From the NCBI RefSeq assembly GCF_032878875.1, contig NZ_CP118157.1, forward strand, positions 2,480,001-2,544,000: 64,000 nucleotides of DNA, written 5' to 3'. This DNA is from Microbacterium sp. AB. GTDB lineage: Bacteria; Actinomycetota; Actinomycetes; Actinomycetales; Microbacteriaceae. Below are positions 51,329 through 64,000 of this stretch, piece after piece. Position 1 is the first letter of the stretch, and every line of letters begins with the position of its first letter. The notes under the pieces were generated by a model. The model did not search any database. It worked only from the letters and a program-made list of their open reading frames with translations, and was not told the origin of the DNA. The position numbers and the translations under genes are program-made.

Positions 51329-51589
51329 TCAGTCGATCAGCTGAGCGTTGCCGGCCACGATGGTGAGCTCGTCGCCCTCCATCGACACGAAGCCGTCGCG
51401 CGCATCCGCGACGACCTTCGTGCCGTCGACCCGCGTGATGCGGACCTGCCCGTGGGAGAGGATCGACAGCACGGGCTCGTGCCCCGGCATGAAGCCGATC
51501 TCACCCTCGGTGGTCTTGGCGACCACGAGGCTCGCCTCGCCCGTCCATACCTCCGCCTCGGCGGAGACGAGGGTGACGTTGAGCGCCAT
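51329..51589 (-). CDS. atpC: ATP synthase epsilon subunit, short form
   Basis: Epsilon sits on the central stalk of F1. This one has 86 residues: only the N-terminal beta-sandwich (LNVTLVSAEAEVW, ASLVVAKTTEGEIGFMPGH, LTIVAGNAQLID). The usual C-terminal helical hairpin, which inhibits ATP hydrolysis in many bacteria, is missing. The protein ends after LID, right where that domain would begin. The ATG is 2 bases after the atpD stop (TGATCATG), so translation is coupled. Last gene of the operon. Confidence 0.93.
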   Translation of the reverse strand: MALNVTLVSAEAEVWTGEASLVVAKTTEGEIGFMPGHEPVLSILSHGQVRITRVDGTKVVADARDGFVSMEGDELTIVAGNAQLID

Positions 51590-51591
51590 GA

Positions 51592-53965
<2,374 letters not shown>

Positions 53966-53986
53966 GATGCGTCGTCTCCGAAGGCT

Positions 53987-55630
<1,644 letters not shown>

Positions 55631-55698
55631 TGTCTTCCTTCGTGTTGTGGGGCAGCTTGCGGCCCCTGAGCCGTCCGCCGGGGCGGGAGGAGGGCTTT

Positions 55699-56481
55699 TC
55701 AGCCTGCGAGCCTCTGCCGGAGGTCGGCGAGGCGGGACGAGATGCTGCCGTCGATCACGTCGTCGGCCACCTGGATGCGGACGCCGCCGACGACGGCCGG
55801 GTCGATCACGGTGTTGAGCGTGATGTCCCCGCCGTAGCGCGTGGAGAGCGATGCGACGAGCCGCTCGCTCTGCGCGGCGGTCAGCGGGACGGCGGTGTGC
55901 ACGGTCGCGACCGTGCGGCCACGCTCCGCGGCGGCGATCCGCAGGGCGCGCGCGAGCAGGGCGCGCACGCGACGCCCTCGGACCTGCTGCACGAGCGACG
56001 AGACGATGAGCGTCGTGCCGGCGCTGGTCTTCCCGTCGAGAAGCGAGGCGATGAGCTCGCCCTTCTTCCCGTCGTCGCCGAGCCGGCTGCCGAGGGCGAA
56101 CTCGAGCTCGGGGCTCGACGCGACGATGCGGGAGACCTGGAACAGCTCCCCCTCGACGTCGCCCGGCTCCGCCTTCGCGGTCGCGCGGATCGCGAGCTCC
56201 TCCACGCCCGACACGAGATCGGACGACGAGGACCAGCGGTGGGCCGCGAGCCGGTCGATGAGGGACCGCGCCGTCTGCGACAGCGAGCCGAAGACCTGGG
56301 CGATGAGCGCGCTGCGCGCATCGGGGGTCGCGACGGGGTCGACGAGCGCGCCGCTCAGGGCGGGCGAGCCGGCGACGGCACGCGACGCCGCGAACAGCTC
56401 GCGGGCCGTGTCGAGGTCGACCTGCGCGCTCGCGAGCGCGTCCGCGCTCGCGGCGAGCGCCTGAGTCGTCGCGCTTCCCAT
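55699..56481 (-). CDS. atpH: ATP synthase delta subunit
   Basis: Delta (OSCP) links the peripheral stalk to the top of F1. At 260 residues it is about 80 longer than the E. coli protein. The extra length looks like a repeat of the N-terminal helical domain: [15 protein letters not shown] near residue 28 resembles [15 protein letters not shown] near residue 112, and the sequences after each can be aligned. The C-terminal domain ([34 protein letters not shown]) is standard. Its ATG overlaps the atpF stop by one base (TAATG). Confidence 0.93.
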   Translation of the reverse strand: MGSATTQALAASADALASAQVDLDTARELFAASRAVAGSPALSGALVDPVATPDARSALIAQVFGSLSQTARSLIDRLAAHRWSSSSDLVSGVEELAIRATAKAEPGDVEGELFQVSRIVASSPELEFALGSRLGDDGKKGELIASLLDGKTSAGTTLIVSSLVQQVRGRRVRALLARALRIAAAERGRTVATVHTAVPLTAAQSERLVASLSTRYGGDITLNTVIDPAVVGGVRIQVADDVIDGSISSRLADLRQRLAG

Positions 56482-57029
56482 TACCTGGCCGCCTTCTCGG
56501 ACGACTCGAGGTCGGCGAGGAAGCGGTCCACCACGGACTGCGCCTTCCGGTCGTCGCTCAGCGCCTCGCCGATCACGTTGCCCGCGAGGTCGAGGGCGAG
56601 CGAGCCGACCTCGCCGCGCAGCGACACGATCGCCGACTGGCGCTCCGCCTCGATCTGCGAATGCGCGCTGGCCTGGATGCGCTCGGCCTCGACGGAGGCG
56701 TTGTCCCTGGCCTCGGCGACGATCTTCTTGCCGTCCTCGCGGGCGGCCTCGCGGATCTCGCCGGCCTCCCTGCGAGCCTCGGCGAGCTGTCGCGTGTACT
56801 CCTCGAGCGCGGCCTCGGCCTGCTTCTGGGCCTCGTCCGCCTTCGCGATGTTGCCCTCGATGGCGGCCGAGCGCTCGTCGAGCACCTTCGTCAGACGCGG
56901 GAGGGCGACGAACACCACGACACCGAGGATGACGATGAAGCAGACTCCCGACCAGATGATGTCGTATACCGCGGGGAGCAGCAGGTTCGGCGATTCCTCC
57001 GCCGCGACAGTGACAAGAGCGTTCAGCAT
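56481..57029 (-). CDS. atpF: ATP synthase b subunit
   Basis: Subunit b forms the peripheral stalk. The 182-residue protein has a short N-terminus, one membrane helix (about residues 24-46, [21 protein letters not shown]) and a long charged coiled coil rich in Ala, Glu and Lys. It is a separate b subunit, not the b-delta fusion of mycobacteria. AAGGAG lies 6 bases before the ATG. Confidence 0.96.
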   Translation of the reverse strand: MLNALVTVAAEESPNLLLPAVYDIIWSGVCFIVILGVVVFVALPRLTKVLDERSAAIEGNIAKADEAQKQAEAALEEYTRQLAEARREAGEIREAAREDGKKIVAEARDNASVEAERIQASAHSQIEAERQSAIVSLRGEVGSLALDLAGNVIGEALSDDRKAQSVVDRFLADLESSEKAAR

Positions 57030-57061
57030 CCTGTCTCCTTACGTGTGAGTCGCGGAATGGA

Positions 57062-58147
<1,086 letters not shown>

Positions 58148-58151
<4 letters not shown>

Positions 58152-58204
58152 CGGAGTGGCTCCAGCTTCTCGTGCCGAACGACGTCGACACGGTGCGTTT
58201 TCAT
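58148..58204 (-). CDS. possible 18-codon leader ORF overlapping the atpB start
   Basis: ATG at 58204 opens MKTHRVDVVRHEKLEPLR and stops with TGA at 58150-58148, which overlaps the proposed TTG start of atpB by two bases (TTGA). AGGGAGCTCACTG before its ATG is a good ribosome-binding site, better than any site for atpB itself. If translated, it would couple translation into atpB. It might instead be chance, with atpB starting at another codon. Confidence 0.4.
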
Positions 58205-58275
58205 CAGTGAGCTCCCTATCCACCCTCTGCGCTTCAGCAGCGCTGCGGATGTCTCACAGGGGCGGATCAAGCCTA

Positions 58276-58298
58276 TCAAAGGTCCGGACCGGCTTTGA
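58276..58298. repeat. hairpin between atpI and atpB
   Basis: TCAAAG (58276-58281) pairs with CTTTGA (58293-58298); the inside holds GGTCCGGACC, itself a palindrome. It lies about 20 bases after the atpI stop and 72 before the small ORF. No T-tract follows, so it may be an RNA processing or regulatory stem of the atp mRNA. Confidence 0.45.
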
Positions 58299-58319
58299 CG
58301 CCTCGTAGAAATCGGGCGC

Positions 58320-58781
58320 TCACGCCTCGTCGCCGGCGTCGCCGTCGACGCGCGGGTCCGAGACGGCGGGGACCCGGATCCGCCAGATGACGAGCACGTC
58401 GACCGCGAACGACACGACGACGGCAGCGACGAGCGCGCCGTACAGGACGCCGGGGACGGCCCACGCCTGGCCGAAGAGCACGAAGAGCACGACGATGAAG
58501 ACGACGAACTTGACGAGCCATCCGCCCAGGAAGACGCCGAAGAAGATCGCGGGGTAGTTGGGCGTCCCGAACCACCGGTTCGCGAAGAGGATCGTCGCAG
58601 CGGTCAGGCCGGGGAAGACGGCGCCCACCGCGGCGCCGAGCACGCCGCTCCACAGCCCGGGCGAACCCGCGACGGCGAGCCCGATCGCTCCCGAGGCGAC
58701 GACGACGACCGCCGCGGCGATCGCGCCCCAGACGAGCGCGGCGCGCAGGACGGGTGTGCTCGTGACGGGCGATGGCGACAT
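58320..58781 (-). CDS. atpI: AtpI-like / F1Fo-associated membrane protein
   Basis: The 153-residue protein has four membrane helices (about residues 13-35, 40-62, 74-100 and 105-130). In position and topology it matches AtpI, the accessory protein thought to help assemble the c-ring or move Mg2+. Key family residues are not strongly conserved, so the name rests largely on its place before atpB. AGGAGG precedes its ATG, which overlaps the wecA-type stop (TGATG). Confidence 0.72.
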   Translation of the reverse strand: MSPSPVTSTPVLRAALVWGAIAAAVVVVASGAIGLAVAGSPGLWSGVLGAAVGAVFPGLTAATILFANRWFGTPNYPAIFFGVFLGGWLVKFVVFIVVLFVLFGQAWAVPGVLYGALVAAVVVSFAVDVLVIWRIRVPAVSDPRVDGDAGDEA

Positions 58782-59962
58782 CAGGCCTCCTGGGGGGTCG
58801 GTGCGCCGGCAGGCGTCGGGACGGCGTCGGTGCGACGGGGCGAACGGCGCGAGGGGACGAAGGTCACCACGAGGCACGCGGCGATGCCGACGGCGGCGAA
58901 GACGAGGCCGATCCACCAGTCCCCGGGCCAGCCCTCGCGCGTGGAGATGTACATGAGCAGCACGGCCAGCGAGCAGATCGCCGTCCACGCGTAGAAGATG
59001 AGCGTCGCGTCGCGTCCGCTGTGCCCCATGTCGAGCATGCGGTGGTGCAGGTGCTTGCGGTCGGGCGAGAACGGCGACTTGCCCGCGCTCATGCGGCGGA
59101 TGACCGCGAGCCCGAAGTCGAGCAGGGGCAGGACGACGACGATGATCGGCAGCAGGATCGGGATGAACGCGCCGAGCAGCTGCGAGCGGCCGAAGGCGTC
59201 GGGGTTGAGGATCGACGGCGGCAGCTGGCCCGTGATCGCGATCGCGCTCGTGGCCATGAGCAGGCCCAGCACGAGCGCGCCGGAGTCTCCCATGAAGAGC
59301 TTCGCGGGGCTCCAGTTCAGCGGGAGGAAGCCGATGCACGCGCCGATGAGGACGGCGGCGATGAAGGTCGCGAGGTTGAAGTAGACCGTCGCCCCCGTGT
59401 CCCGCACGACGAGGTAGGAGTAGACGAAGAACACCGCGTTGGAGATGAGGCTGACGCCGGCGACGAGGCCGTCGAGGCCGTCGATGAAGTTGACGGCGTT
59501 CATCACGACGACGATCGAGAGGACCGTCAGCGCGATGCTCACCCAGCTCGACCACACGGTCATCCCGCCCAGCGGCAGCGCGTAGATCTGAAGCTGCCCG
59601 CCGACGGCGATGATCCCGGCCGCGAGGAACTGCGCGGCGAGCTTGATCATCCAGTCGAGGTCCCACAGGTCGTCCGCGACGCCGACGAGCATGATGAGGG
59701 TGACCGCGCCGAGGATCGACCACACCCGCTGCGGCTCGTCCCAGAAGATGCCGAAGTAGGGGTTGGCCGCCGACACCGCGAAGGCCGTCGCGATGCCGAG
59801 GAAGATCGCCACTCCCCCCAGGCGCGGGGTCGGCGTCTTGTGCACGTCGCGCTCGCGGATGCCGGGGTAGAGCTTGAAGCGCATCGCGAGCTTCCACACC
59901 GCCCACGCGACGCCGAAGGTGAGGGCGGCGGTGAGGATGATGATGAAGACGTACTGCCTCAC
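58781..59962 (-). CDS. wecA: WecA/TagO/MraY-family undecaprenyl-phosphate sugar-phosphate transferase
   Basis: The 393-residue membrane enzyme transfers a sugar 1-phosphate (probably GlcNAc-1-P) from UDP to the lipid carrier, starting wall polymer or surface glycan synthesis. It has about eleven helices and the family's catalytic motifs: VADDLWDLDW (DDxxD-like), NAVNFIDGLDGLVAG, LFMGDSGALVLG and the HLHHRMLDMGHS His box. GTG start at 59962 overlaps the tsaC stop (GTGA). A tail of about 20 Pro/Thr-rich residues is cytoplasmic. The tsaC-wecA-atpI order is normal in actinobacteria. Confidence 0.93.
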   Translation of the reverse strand: MRQYVFIIILTAALTFGVAWAVWKLAMRFKLYPGIRERDVHKTPTPRLGGVAIFLGIATAFAVSAANPYFGIFWDEPQRVWSILGAVTLIMLVGVADDLWDLDWMIKLAAQFLAAGIIAVGGQLQIYALPLGGMTVWSSWVSIALTVLSIVVVMNAVNFIDGLDGLVAGVSLISNAVFFVYSYLVVRDTGATVYFNLATFIAAVLIGACIGFLPLNWSPAKLFMGDSGALVLGLLMATSAIAITGQLPPSILNPDAFGRSQLLGAFIPILLPIIVVVLPLLDFGLAVIRRMSAGKSPFSPDRKHLHHRMLDMGHSGRDATLIFYAWTAICSLAVLLMYISTREGWPGDWWIGLVFAAVGIAACLVVTFVPSRRSPRRTDAVPTPAGAPTPQEA

Positions 59963-60642
59963 GCGTCGCTCGCCGCCTCGGGCTCGAGCAGGTCGCCGAG
60001 CTCCTCGCGCAGGTCGCCGCGCGAGACCGCCCCGTCGCGGAGGACGCGCACGAGGGGCTCGTCGTGGACGCCGACGAGGGAGGTGGCGTCGATGATCGTC
60101 GAGGCGACGCCCGTCTTCGAGGCGCCGTGGTCGAGGTAGACCGCCACGCTCTCGCCGAGCATCCCGATCGCGGAGTCGACGGTCACGGCCGCGGGGCGAC
60201 CCGTGAGGTTCGCGCTGGAGACGGCGAGCGGCCCGGTCTCGCTGAGCAGCTCGAGGGTGATCCTGTGGTCGGGCATCCGCACCGCGACCGTGCCGCGCGT
60301 CTCGCCCAGGTCCCAGCTCAGCGAGGGCTGCGCGGGCAGCACGATCGTGAGCGCGCCCGGCCAGAACCGCTCGACGAGCCGCTGCACGGGCTCGGGGACG
60401 TCCTCGACGAGCGCGCGCATGGCAGCCGCGTTCGCGACGAGCACGGGCGGGGGCTGCTGCCGGCCTCTCCCCTTCGCGTCGAGGAGCCGCTGCACGGCGG
60501 CCGGGCTGAACGCGTCGGCCGCGACGCCGTAGACCGTGTCGGTCGGCAGCACGATGAGCTCGCCGCGGCCGATGGACTGACGCGCCTGGCGCATGCCGGG
60601 GAGGAGCTGCGTCTCGTCGCGCAGATCGAAGAGGGGGGACAT
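59959..60642 (-). CDS. tsaC: L-threonylcarbamoyladenylate synthase (TsaC/Sua5/YwlC)
   Basis: The enzyme makes threonylcarbamoyl-AMP for the t6A37 modification of ANN-decoding tRNAs. The 227-residue protein has the YrdC fold: GGELIVLPTDTVYGVAADAF-like N-terminus (IVLPTDTVYGVAAD), KGRGR, FWPGALTIVLP, TVAVRMPDH, and SSANLTG with the nucleotide site. It is longer than TsaC by about 30 residues but lacks the full Sua5 domain. It lies just after prmC. The TAGACTTGA before the start also occurs before prmC. Confidence 0.94.
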   Translation of the reverse strand: MSPLFDLRDETQLLPGMRQARQSIGRGELIVLPTDTVYGVAADAFSPAAVQRLLDAKGRGRQQPPPVLVANAAAMRALVEDVPEPVQRLVERFWPGALTIVLPAQPSLSWDLGETRGTVAVRMPDHRITLELLSETGPLAVSSANLTGRPAAVTVDSAIGMLGESVAVYLDHGASKTGVASTIIDATSLVGVHDEPLVRVLRDGAVSRGDLREELGDLLEPEAASDA

Positions 60643-60694
60643 AGCGGCTCAAGTCTACGGCGCACGCGCTGAGAACAGCGGGCGGATCGGCCGC

Positions 60695-61579
60695 TCAGGG
60701 ACGGACGGCCGTGGTGGCCCGGTCCCGCAGGGTGAGATCGGGATGCGTCGCCGTCGCGCGCCATCCGTCCGCCGCGAGCAGCTCCCGGACGGGCGCGCCC
60801 TGCCACTCGCCGTGCTCGATCACGAGCACGCCCCCGGGCCGCAGCAGCCGGGCGGCCACCCCGCTCAGCACGCGCACGACGTCGAGGCCGTCCGGCCCGC
60901 CGTAGAGCGCGGCCGCGGGGTCGTGGAGCCGCACCTCGGGGTCACGGGGGACGGCGTCGTCCGGGACGTAGGGAGGATTCGAGACGACGACCGAGACCGT
61001 GCCGTCCAGATCGGCGAACGCGTCGGCGAGATCGGCGAGGACGATCCGCACGTTGTCCGCGCCGACCGCGGCGGCGTTGCGCGCGGCCCACGCGAACGCC
61101 TCCGGCGACCGCTCGGCGGCGAACACCCGCGCGTGGGGAACCTCCGTGGCGAGGGAGAACGCGATCGCGCCGCTGCCCGTCCCGAGGTCGACGCCGATCG
61201 GCGAGGGCGCGGGGTCGGCGCGCAGCGCGTCGATCGCCAGCTGCGCGACCGTCTCGGTCTCGGGACGCGGCACGAAGACCCCGGGGCCCACGGACAGCGC
61301 GAGGTGGCGGAAGTACGCCGCACCCGTGATGTGCTGGAGCGGCTCGCGTGCCGCACGCCGCTCGACGAGCGCCGCGAACGCCGCGGCGTCCGCCCCGGCG
61401 AGGAGGTCGCCCCGGACGGTCGCGGCCTGGACGCCGCCGCGGCTGTCGCCGCGCAGATGCGCCAGGAGCAGCTCGGCGTCGACGGACGGATCGGGGACGC
61501 CCGCGAGGGAGAGGCGCTCGGCGGCCTGCGCGACGGCGGCGCGGATCGGGAGGGGCGGATCGTCCGCGGGGATCGTCAT
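60695..61579 (-). CDS. prmC: peptide chain release factor N5-glutamine methyltransferase
   Basis: PrmC (HemK) methylates the GGQ glutamine of release factors. The 294-residue protein has an N-terminal helical domain, then the Rossmann methyltransferase with DLGTGSGAIAFSLA (SAM), and the catalytic NPPYVP at about 202-207. Most actinobacteria have prfA directly upstream; here cysK lies there on the other strand. ATG 61579 follows a TAGACT box by 9 bases. Confidence 0.95.
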   Translation of the reverse strand: MTIPADDPPLPIRAAVAQAAERLSLAGVPDPSVDAELLLAHLRGDSRGGVQAATVRGDLLAGADAAAFAALVERRAAREPLQHITGAAYFRHLALSVGPGVFVPRPETETVAQLAIDALRADPAPSPIGVDLGTGSGAIAFSLATEVPHARVFAAERSPEAFAWAARNAAAVGADNVRIVLADLADAFADLDGTVSVVVSNPPYVPDDAVPRDPEVRLHDPAAALYGGPDGLDVVRVLSGVAARLLRPGGVLVIEHGEWQGAPVRELLAADGWRATATHPDLTLRDRATTAVRP

Positions 61580-61654
61580 GGCCGGTCAAGTCTATGTTCC
61601 GCGGGAGCCCCGTAACCCGACGACGCCCGCGGGGCGGGCTCGGCGGATCTGCCA

Positions 61655-61660
61655 TAGGGT
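61655..61660 (+). promoter_or_regulatory. possible -10 box of cysK
   Basis: TAGGGT lies 38 bases before the cysK start; unlike most genes here cysK also has a ribosome-binding site (AAAGG, 6 bases before the ATG), so a leadered mRNA is expected. No -35 box is clear. Confidence 0.3.
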
Positions 61661-61698
61661 GATTCCGATCGAAGGATCTCCTCCGCAGAAAGGCCGTC

Positions 61699-62637
61699 AT
61701 GTCCGGTATCCACCCCGACGTCACCACCGCATTCGGCAACACCCCGCTCGTCCGCCTCAACCACGTCACGGAGGGCGCCGGCGCCGAGGTCTACGCGAAG
61801 CTCGAGTTCTTCAATCCCGGGTCGAGCGTGAAGGACCGGCTCGGCATCGCGATCGTCGACGCGGCCGAGGAGTCGGGCGAGCTCCAGCCCGGCGGGACGA
61901 TCGTGGAGTCCACGAGCGGCAACACCGGCATCGCGCTCGCCCTCGTGGGCGCGGCACGCGGCTACCGGGTGATCCTGACGATGCCCGCCTCGATGTCGAA
62001 GGAGCGCCGTGTGCTCCTCAAGGCGTTCGGCGCCGAGCTCGTCCTCACCGACCCCACGGGCGGCATGAAGCTCGCGCTGTCCGAGGCCGAGCGCATCGTG
62101 TCGGAGACCCCCGGCGCCATCCTCGCCAAGCAGTTCGCCAACGAGGCCAACCCCGCCATCCACCGCAGGACGACCGCGGAGGAGATCTGGCGCGACACCG
62201 ACGGAGACGTCGACGTCTTCGTCGCGGGCGTCGGCACGGGCGGCACCATCACGGGCGTCGGCCAGGTGCTCAAGGAGCGCAAGCCCGGCGTTCAGGTCAT
62301 CGCCGTCGAGCCGACCGCGTCGCCGCTTCTGTCCACCGGGACGCCCGGTCCCGCCAAGATCCAGGGCATCGGCCCGAACTTCGTGCCCCCGATCCTCGAC
62401 ACCGAGGTGTACGACGAGGTCGTCACGGTCGATTTCGAGGACTCCCTCTCCACCGCGCGCGCCCTCGCCGCGCAGGAGGGTCTGCTCGTCGGCATCTCCG
62501 CCGGCGCGGCCGTCTGGGCGGCGCTCGAGGTCGCCCAGCGCCCGGAGAACGCCGGGAGGAAGATCGTCGTCATCATCCCCGACACGGGCGAGCGCTACCT
62601 CTCGACGGCGCTCTTCGAGGACCTCCGCGAAGGCTGA
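61699..62637 (+). CDS. cysK: cysteine synthase A (O-acetylserine sulfhydrylase)
   Basis: CysK makes cysteine from O-acetylserine and sulfide with PLP. The 312-residue protein has [19 protein letters not shown] with the PLP Lys45, [21 protein letters not shown] and the GISAGAA loop. It is followed after 19 bases by cysE, in the same direction, so the two enzymes of cysteine synthesis form an operon. Its ATG 61699 has AAAGG upstream. Confidence 0.97.
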   Translation: MSGIHPDVTTAFGNTPLVRLNHVTEGAGAEVYAKLEFFNPGSSVKDRLGIAIVDAAEESGELQPGGTIVESTSGNTGIALALVGAARGYRVILTMPASMSKERRVLLKAFGAELVLTDPTGGMKLALSEAERIVSETPGAILAKQFANEANPAIHRRTTAEEIWRDTDGDVDVFVAGVGTGGTITGVGQVLKERKPGVQVIAVEPTASPLLSTGTPGPAKIQGIGPNFVPPILDTEVYDEVVTVDFEDSLSTARALAAQEGLLVGISAGAAVWAALEVAQRPENAGRKIVVIIPDTGERYLSTALFEDLREG

Positions 62638-62656
62638 GGCCCCCTCGGAGTCGCAC

Positions 62657-63226
62657 ATGACCGTCTGGATCCGCGTACGCGAGGACATCGCCGCCGCCAA
62701 GCGGCGGGATCCCGCTGCGCGCTCGGGGCTCGAGATCGCCCTGCTCTACCCCGGGCTGCACGCCGTCTGGGCGCACCGCCTCTGGCATCGGCTGTGGCGC
62801 GGACGGCTCCGCTTCGTCGCCCGCGCCGGGTCGCAGCTCACCCGCCTGCTGACGGGCATCGAGATCCATCCCGGCGCCGTGATCGGCCGCCGGCTCTTCA
62901 TCGACCACGGCATGGGCGTCGTCATCGGCGAGACCGCCGAGATCGGCGACGACGTCATGCTCTATCACGGCGTCACGCTCGGGGGTCGCACGCACGACTC
63001 CGGCAAGCGCCATCCGGCCCTGGGCGACGGCGTCGCCGTCGGGGCCGGCGCGAAGGTGCTCGGCCCCGTCGTGATCGGCGCCCGGTCGATCGTCGGGGCG
63101 AACGCCGTCGTCACCCGCAGCGCCCCGGCCGACACCGTGCTCGTCGGCATCCCCGCCAAGGCCCGCGCGCGGCAGTCCGGCGACGACGCCCGCGCCGTCC
63201 TCATGGCGCCGGAGTACCACATCTGA
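62657..63226 (+). CDS. cysE: serine O-acetyltransferase
   Basis: CysE acetylates serine to give the substrate of CysK. The 189-residue protein has a helical N-terminus ([16 protein letters not shown]) and a left-handed beta-helix of hexapeptide repeats ([34 protein letters not shown], read as repeats). His in IDHGMG and the ending MAPEYHI, whose terminal Ile docks in CysK to form the cysteine synthase complex, are both visible. It is a short form without the long N-terminal domain of E. coli CysE. Confidence 0.96.
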   Translation: MTVWIRVREDIAAAKRRDPAARSGLEIALLYPGLHAVWAHRLWHRLWRGRLRFVARAGSQLTRLLTGIEIHPGAVIGRRLFIDHGMGVVIGETAEIGDDVMLYHGVTLGGRTHDSGKRHPALGDGVAVGAGAKVLGPVVIGARSIVGANAVVTRSAPADTVLVGIPAKARARQSGDDARAVLMAPEYHI

Positions 63227-63324
63227 CGCGAGGTCGCGCGCCCGGACACCCTTTCCCTCGTCGGTGCGGGAGTGTCGTTATGACGCCGGACAACCGCACT
63301 TCGGCACCAATGACCCGGGCGAGC

Positions 63325-63345
63325 GGGCCCGACGCGGGCGGGCCC
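63325..63345. terminator. weak convergent hairpin between cysE and amidase
   Basis: GGGCCCG (63325-63331) and CGGGCCC (63339-63345) can pair; the same bases form a direct repeat CGGGCCCGACG at 63324 and 63339. It lies in the 125 bases between two converging genes. There is no T-tract. Confidence 0.3.
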
Positions 63346-63351
63346 GACGGC

Positions 63352-64000
63352 TCACCAGACGGGCGGATGCGGCAACGGCCCGCGAGCGGCCTCCAGCTGC
63401 GCGGCCAGCGACAGCAGGACGGCCTCGCCGCCCGGACGGCCGATCAGCTGCACGCTCACGGGACGCCCCGTCGCGTCCGGATGGAGCGGCACGGTGATCG
63501 CCGGCAGCCCCGCCACGTTCACGAAGCTCGTGTGCGGCGCGTACCGGCACTGCTGCGCGAAGTTGCGCTCGGGATCGTCGGCGGGATACCAGCCGACCGG
63601 CCGCGGCGACAGCGCGAGCGCGGGCGTGACGACGACGTCGAACGGGGAGAAGGCCGAGATCGTCTCCCGCTCGAACACGGCCGCCTCGGCGTACGCCGCG
63701 AGGACGCGCTCGGCCGGAAGCGCCCTGCCCTCGCGGACGAGCCAGGCCGTGAGGGGCTCGAGCAGATCGTCGAGCCGCTCGTCGGCGACCGGGATGCGCG
63801 CCGCGGACGCCCGCCAGATCGTCGCGAAGAGCGCGGGGTACCCCCGGGGCCGCCATCCGGCGTCCGCGACGTCGTGACCCGCGGCCTCGAGCAGCCGGAC
63901 GCCGGCGTCGAACGCCGCACGCGCACCGGGGTCGAGGGTCGTGTCGGTCCAGCCGTCCCACGGGGTGACGGTCGTCGCCCCGACGCGCAGGCGCCCGGGC
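63352..64000 (-). CDS. amidase signature family protein, C-terminal part (cut by window edge)
   Basis: The visible 215 residues are the C-terminal part of an amidase (GatA/AtzF-like fold). TPWDGWTDTTLDPGARAAFDAGVRLLEAAGHDV near the edge and the family's TSFVNVAGLPAITVPLHPDA, followed by SVQLIGRPGGEAVLLSLAAQLE, identify it. The catalytic Lys-Ser-Ser region lies outside the window. Since a GatCAB set is not seen nearby, it is more likely a catabolic amidase than the tRNA-dependent GatA; that is inference. Confidence 0.85.
   Translation of the reverse strand, partial: PGRLRVGATTVTPWDGWTDTTLDPGARAAFDAGVRLLEAAGHDVADAGWRPRGYPALFATIWRASAARIPVADERLDDLLEPLTAWLVREGRALPAERVLAAYAEAAVFERETISAFSPFDVVVTPALALSPRPVGWYPADDPERNFAQQCRYAPHTSFVNVAGLPAITVPLHPDATGRPVSVQLIGRPGGEAVLLSLAAQLEAARGPLPHPPVW

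Overview
The window is very GC-rich (roughly 70%) and densely coded on both strands. Gene content, operon layouts and codon use fit an actinobacterium of the family Microbacteriaceae, most like Microbacterium. Supporting points are the nusA-ylxR-infB block, an atpIBEFHAGDC operon with a short epsilon subunit, an ECF41 sigma factor, and many genes that begin with ATG or GTG 6-7 bases after a TANNNT box with no Shine-Dalgarno sequence, the signature of leaderless transcripts. I saw no rRNA, tRNA, CRISPR array, insertion sequence or prophage. The only stretch over 300 bases without a conventional gene is 33393-33713, which holds a transcription attenuator.

Layout. 1-9.7 kb: aspartate ammonia-lyase (cut by the left edge), oligopeptidase B, a metallophosphoesterase, phosphofructokinase, a SNF2/SMARCAL1-like helicase, a lipoprotein and deoxyribose-phosphate aldolase. 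9.7-17 kb: a sugar catabolic operon on the minus strand (solute-binding protein, two permeases, class II aldolase, an ADP-dependent-kinase-family sugar kinase, mannose-6-phosphate isomerase) facing a divergent DeoR regulator; nested palindromes lie between them. 17-28.2 kb: ribF, two small membrane proteins, truB, a lipoprotein, mutY, then rbfA, infB, ylxR, nusA and proS. 28.3-32.2 kb: an AhpD-like protein paired with an ECF41 sigma factor, a kinase-like phosphotransferase, pyrrolidone-carboxylate peptidase and a luciferase-like oxidoreductase.

32.2-45.7 kb: the MEP-pathway genes ispG and dxr and the site-2 protease gene rseP share the minus strand but are separated by inserted genes: a fused TrpE-TrpG/PhzE-type enzyme with its own trp leader and attenuator, an EamA exporter, a YcnI copper protein with a small membrane partner, and a MurE-like ligase. 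An FKBP lipoprotein, PlsC acyltransferase, OsmC protein and asparaginase follow. 45.7-51.3 kb: an EccC/FtsK-type ATPase, a PP2C phosphatase, a DUF5684-like membrane protein and YaaA. 51.3-60.7 kb: the complete F1Fo ATP synthase operon, preceded by atpI, a WecA-type glycosylphosphotransferase, tsaC and prmC. 61.7-64 kb: cysK-cysE and the C-terminal half of an amidase at the right edge.

Most interesting items. (1) The leader peptide [10 protein letters not shown], itself apparently leaderless, is followed by a strong hairpin and T-rich tract ahead of a PhzE/TrpEG fusion. (2) The DeoR-flanked sugar operon uses a kinase of the mainly archaeal ADP-dependent PFK/GK family. (3) The leaderless start motif recurs at 17 genes. 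(4) A solitary EccC-like ATPase sits next to a PP2C phosphatase. (5) An 18-codon ORF overlaps the probable TTG start of atpB.
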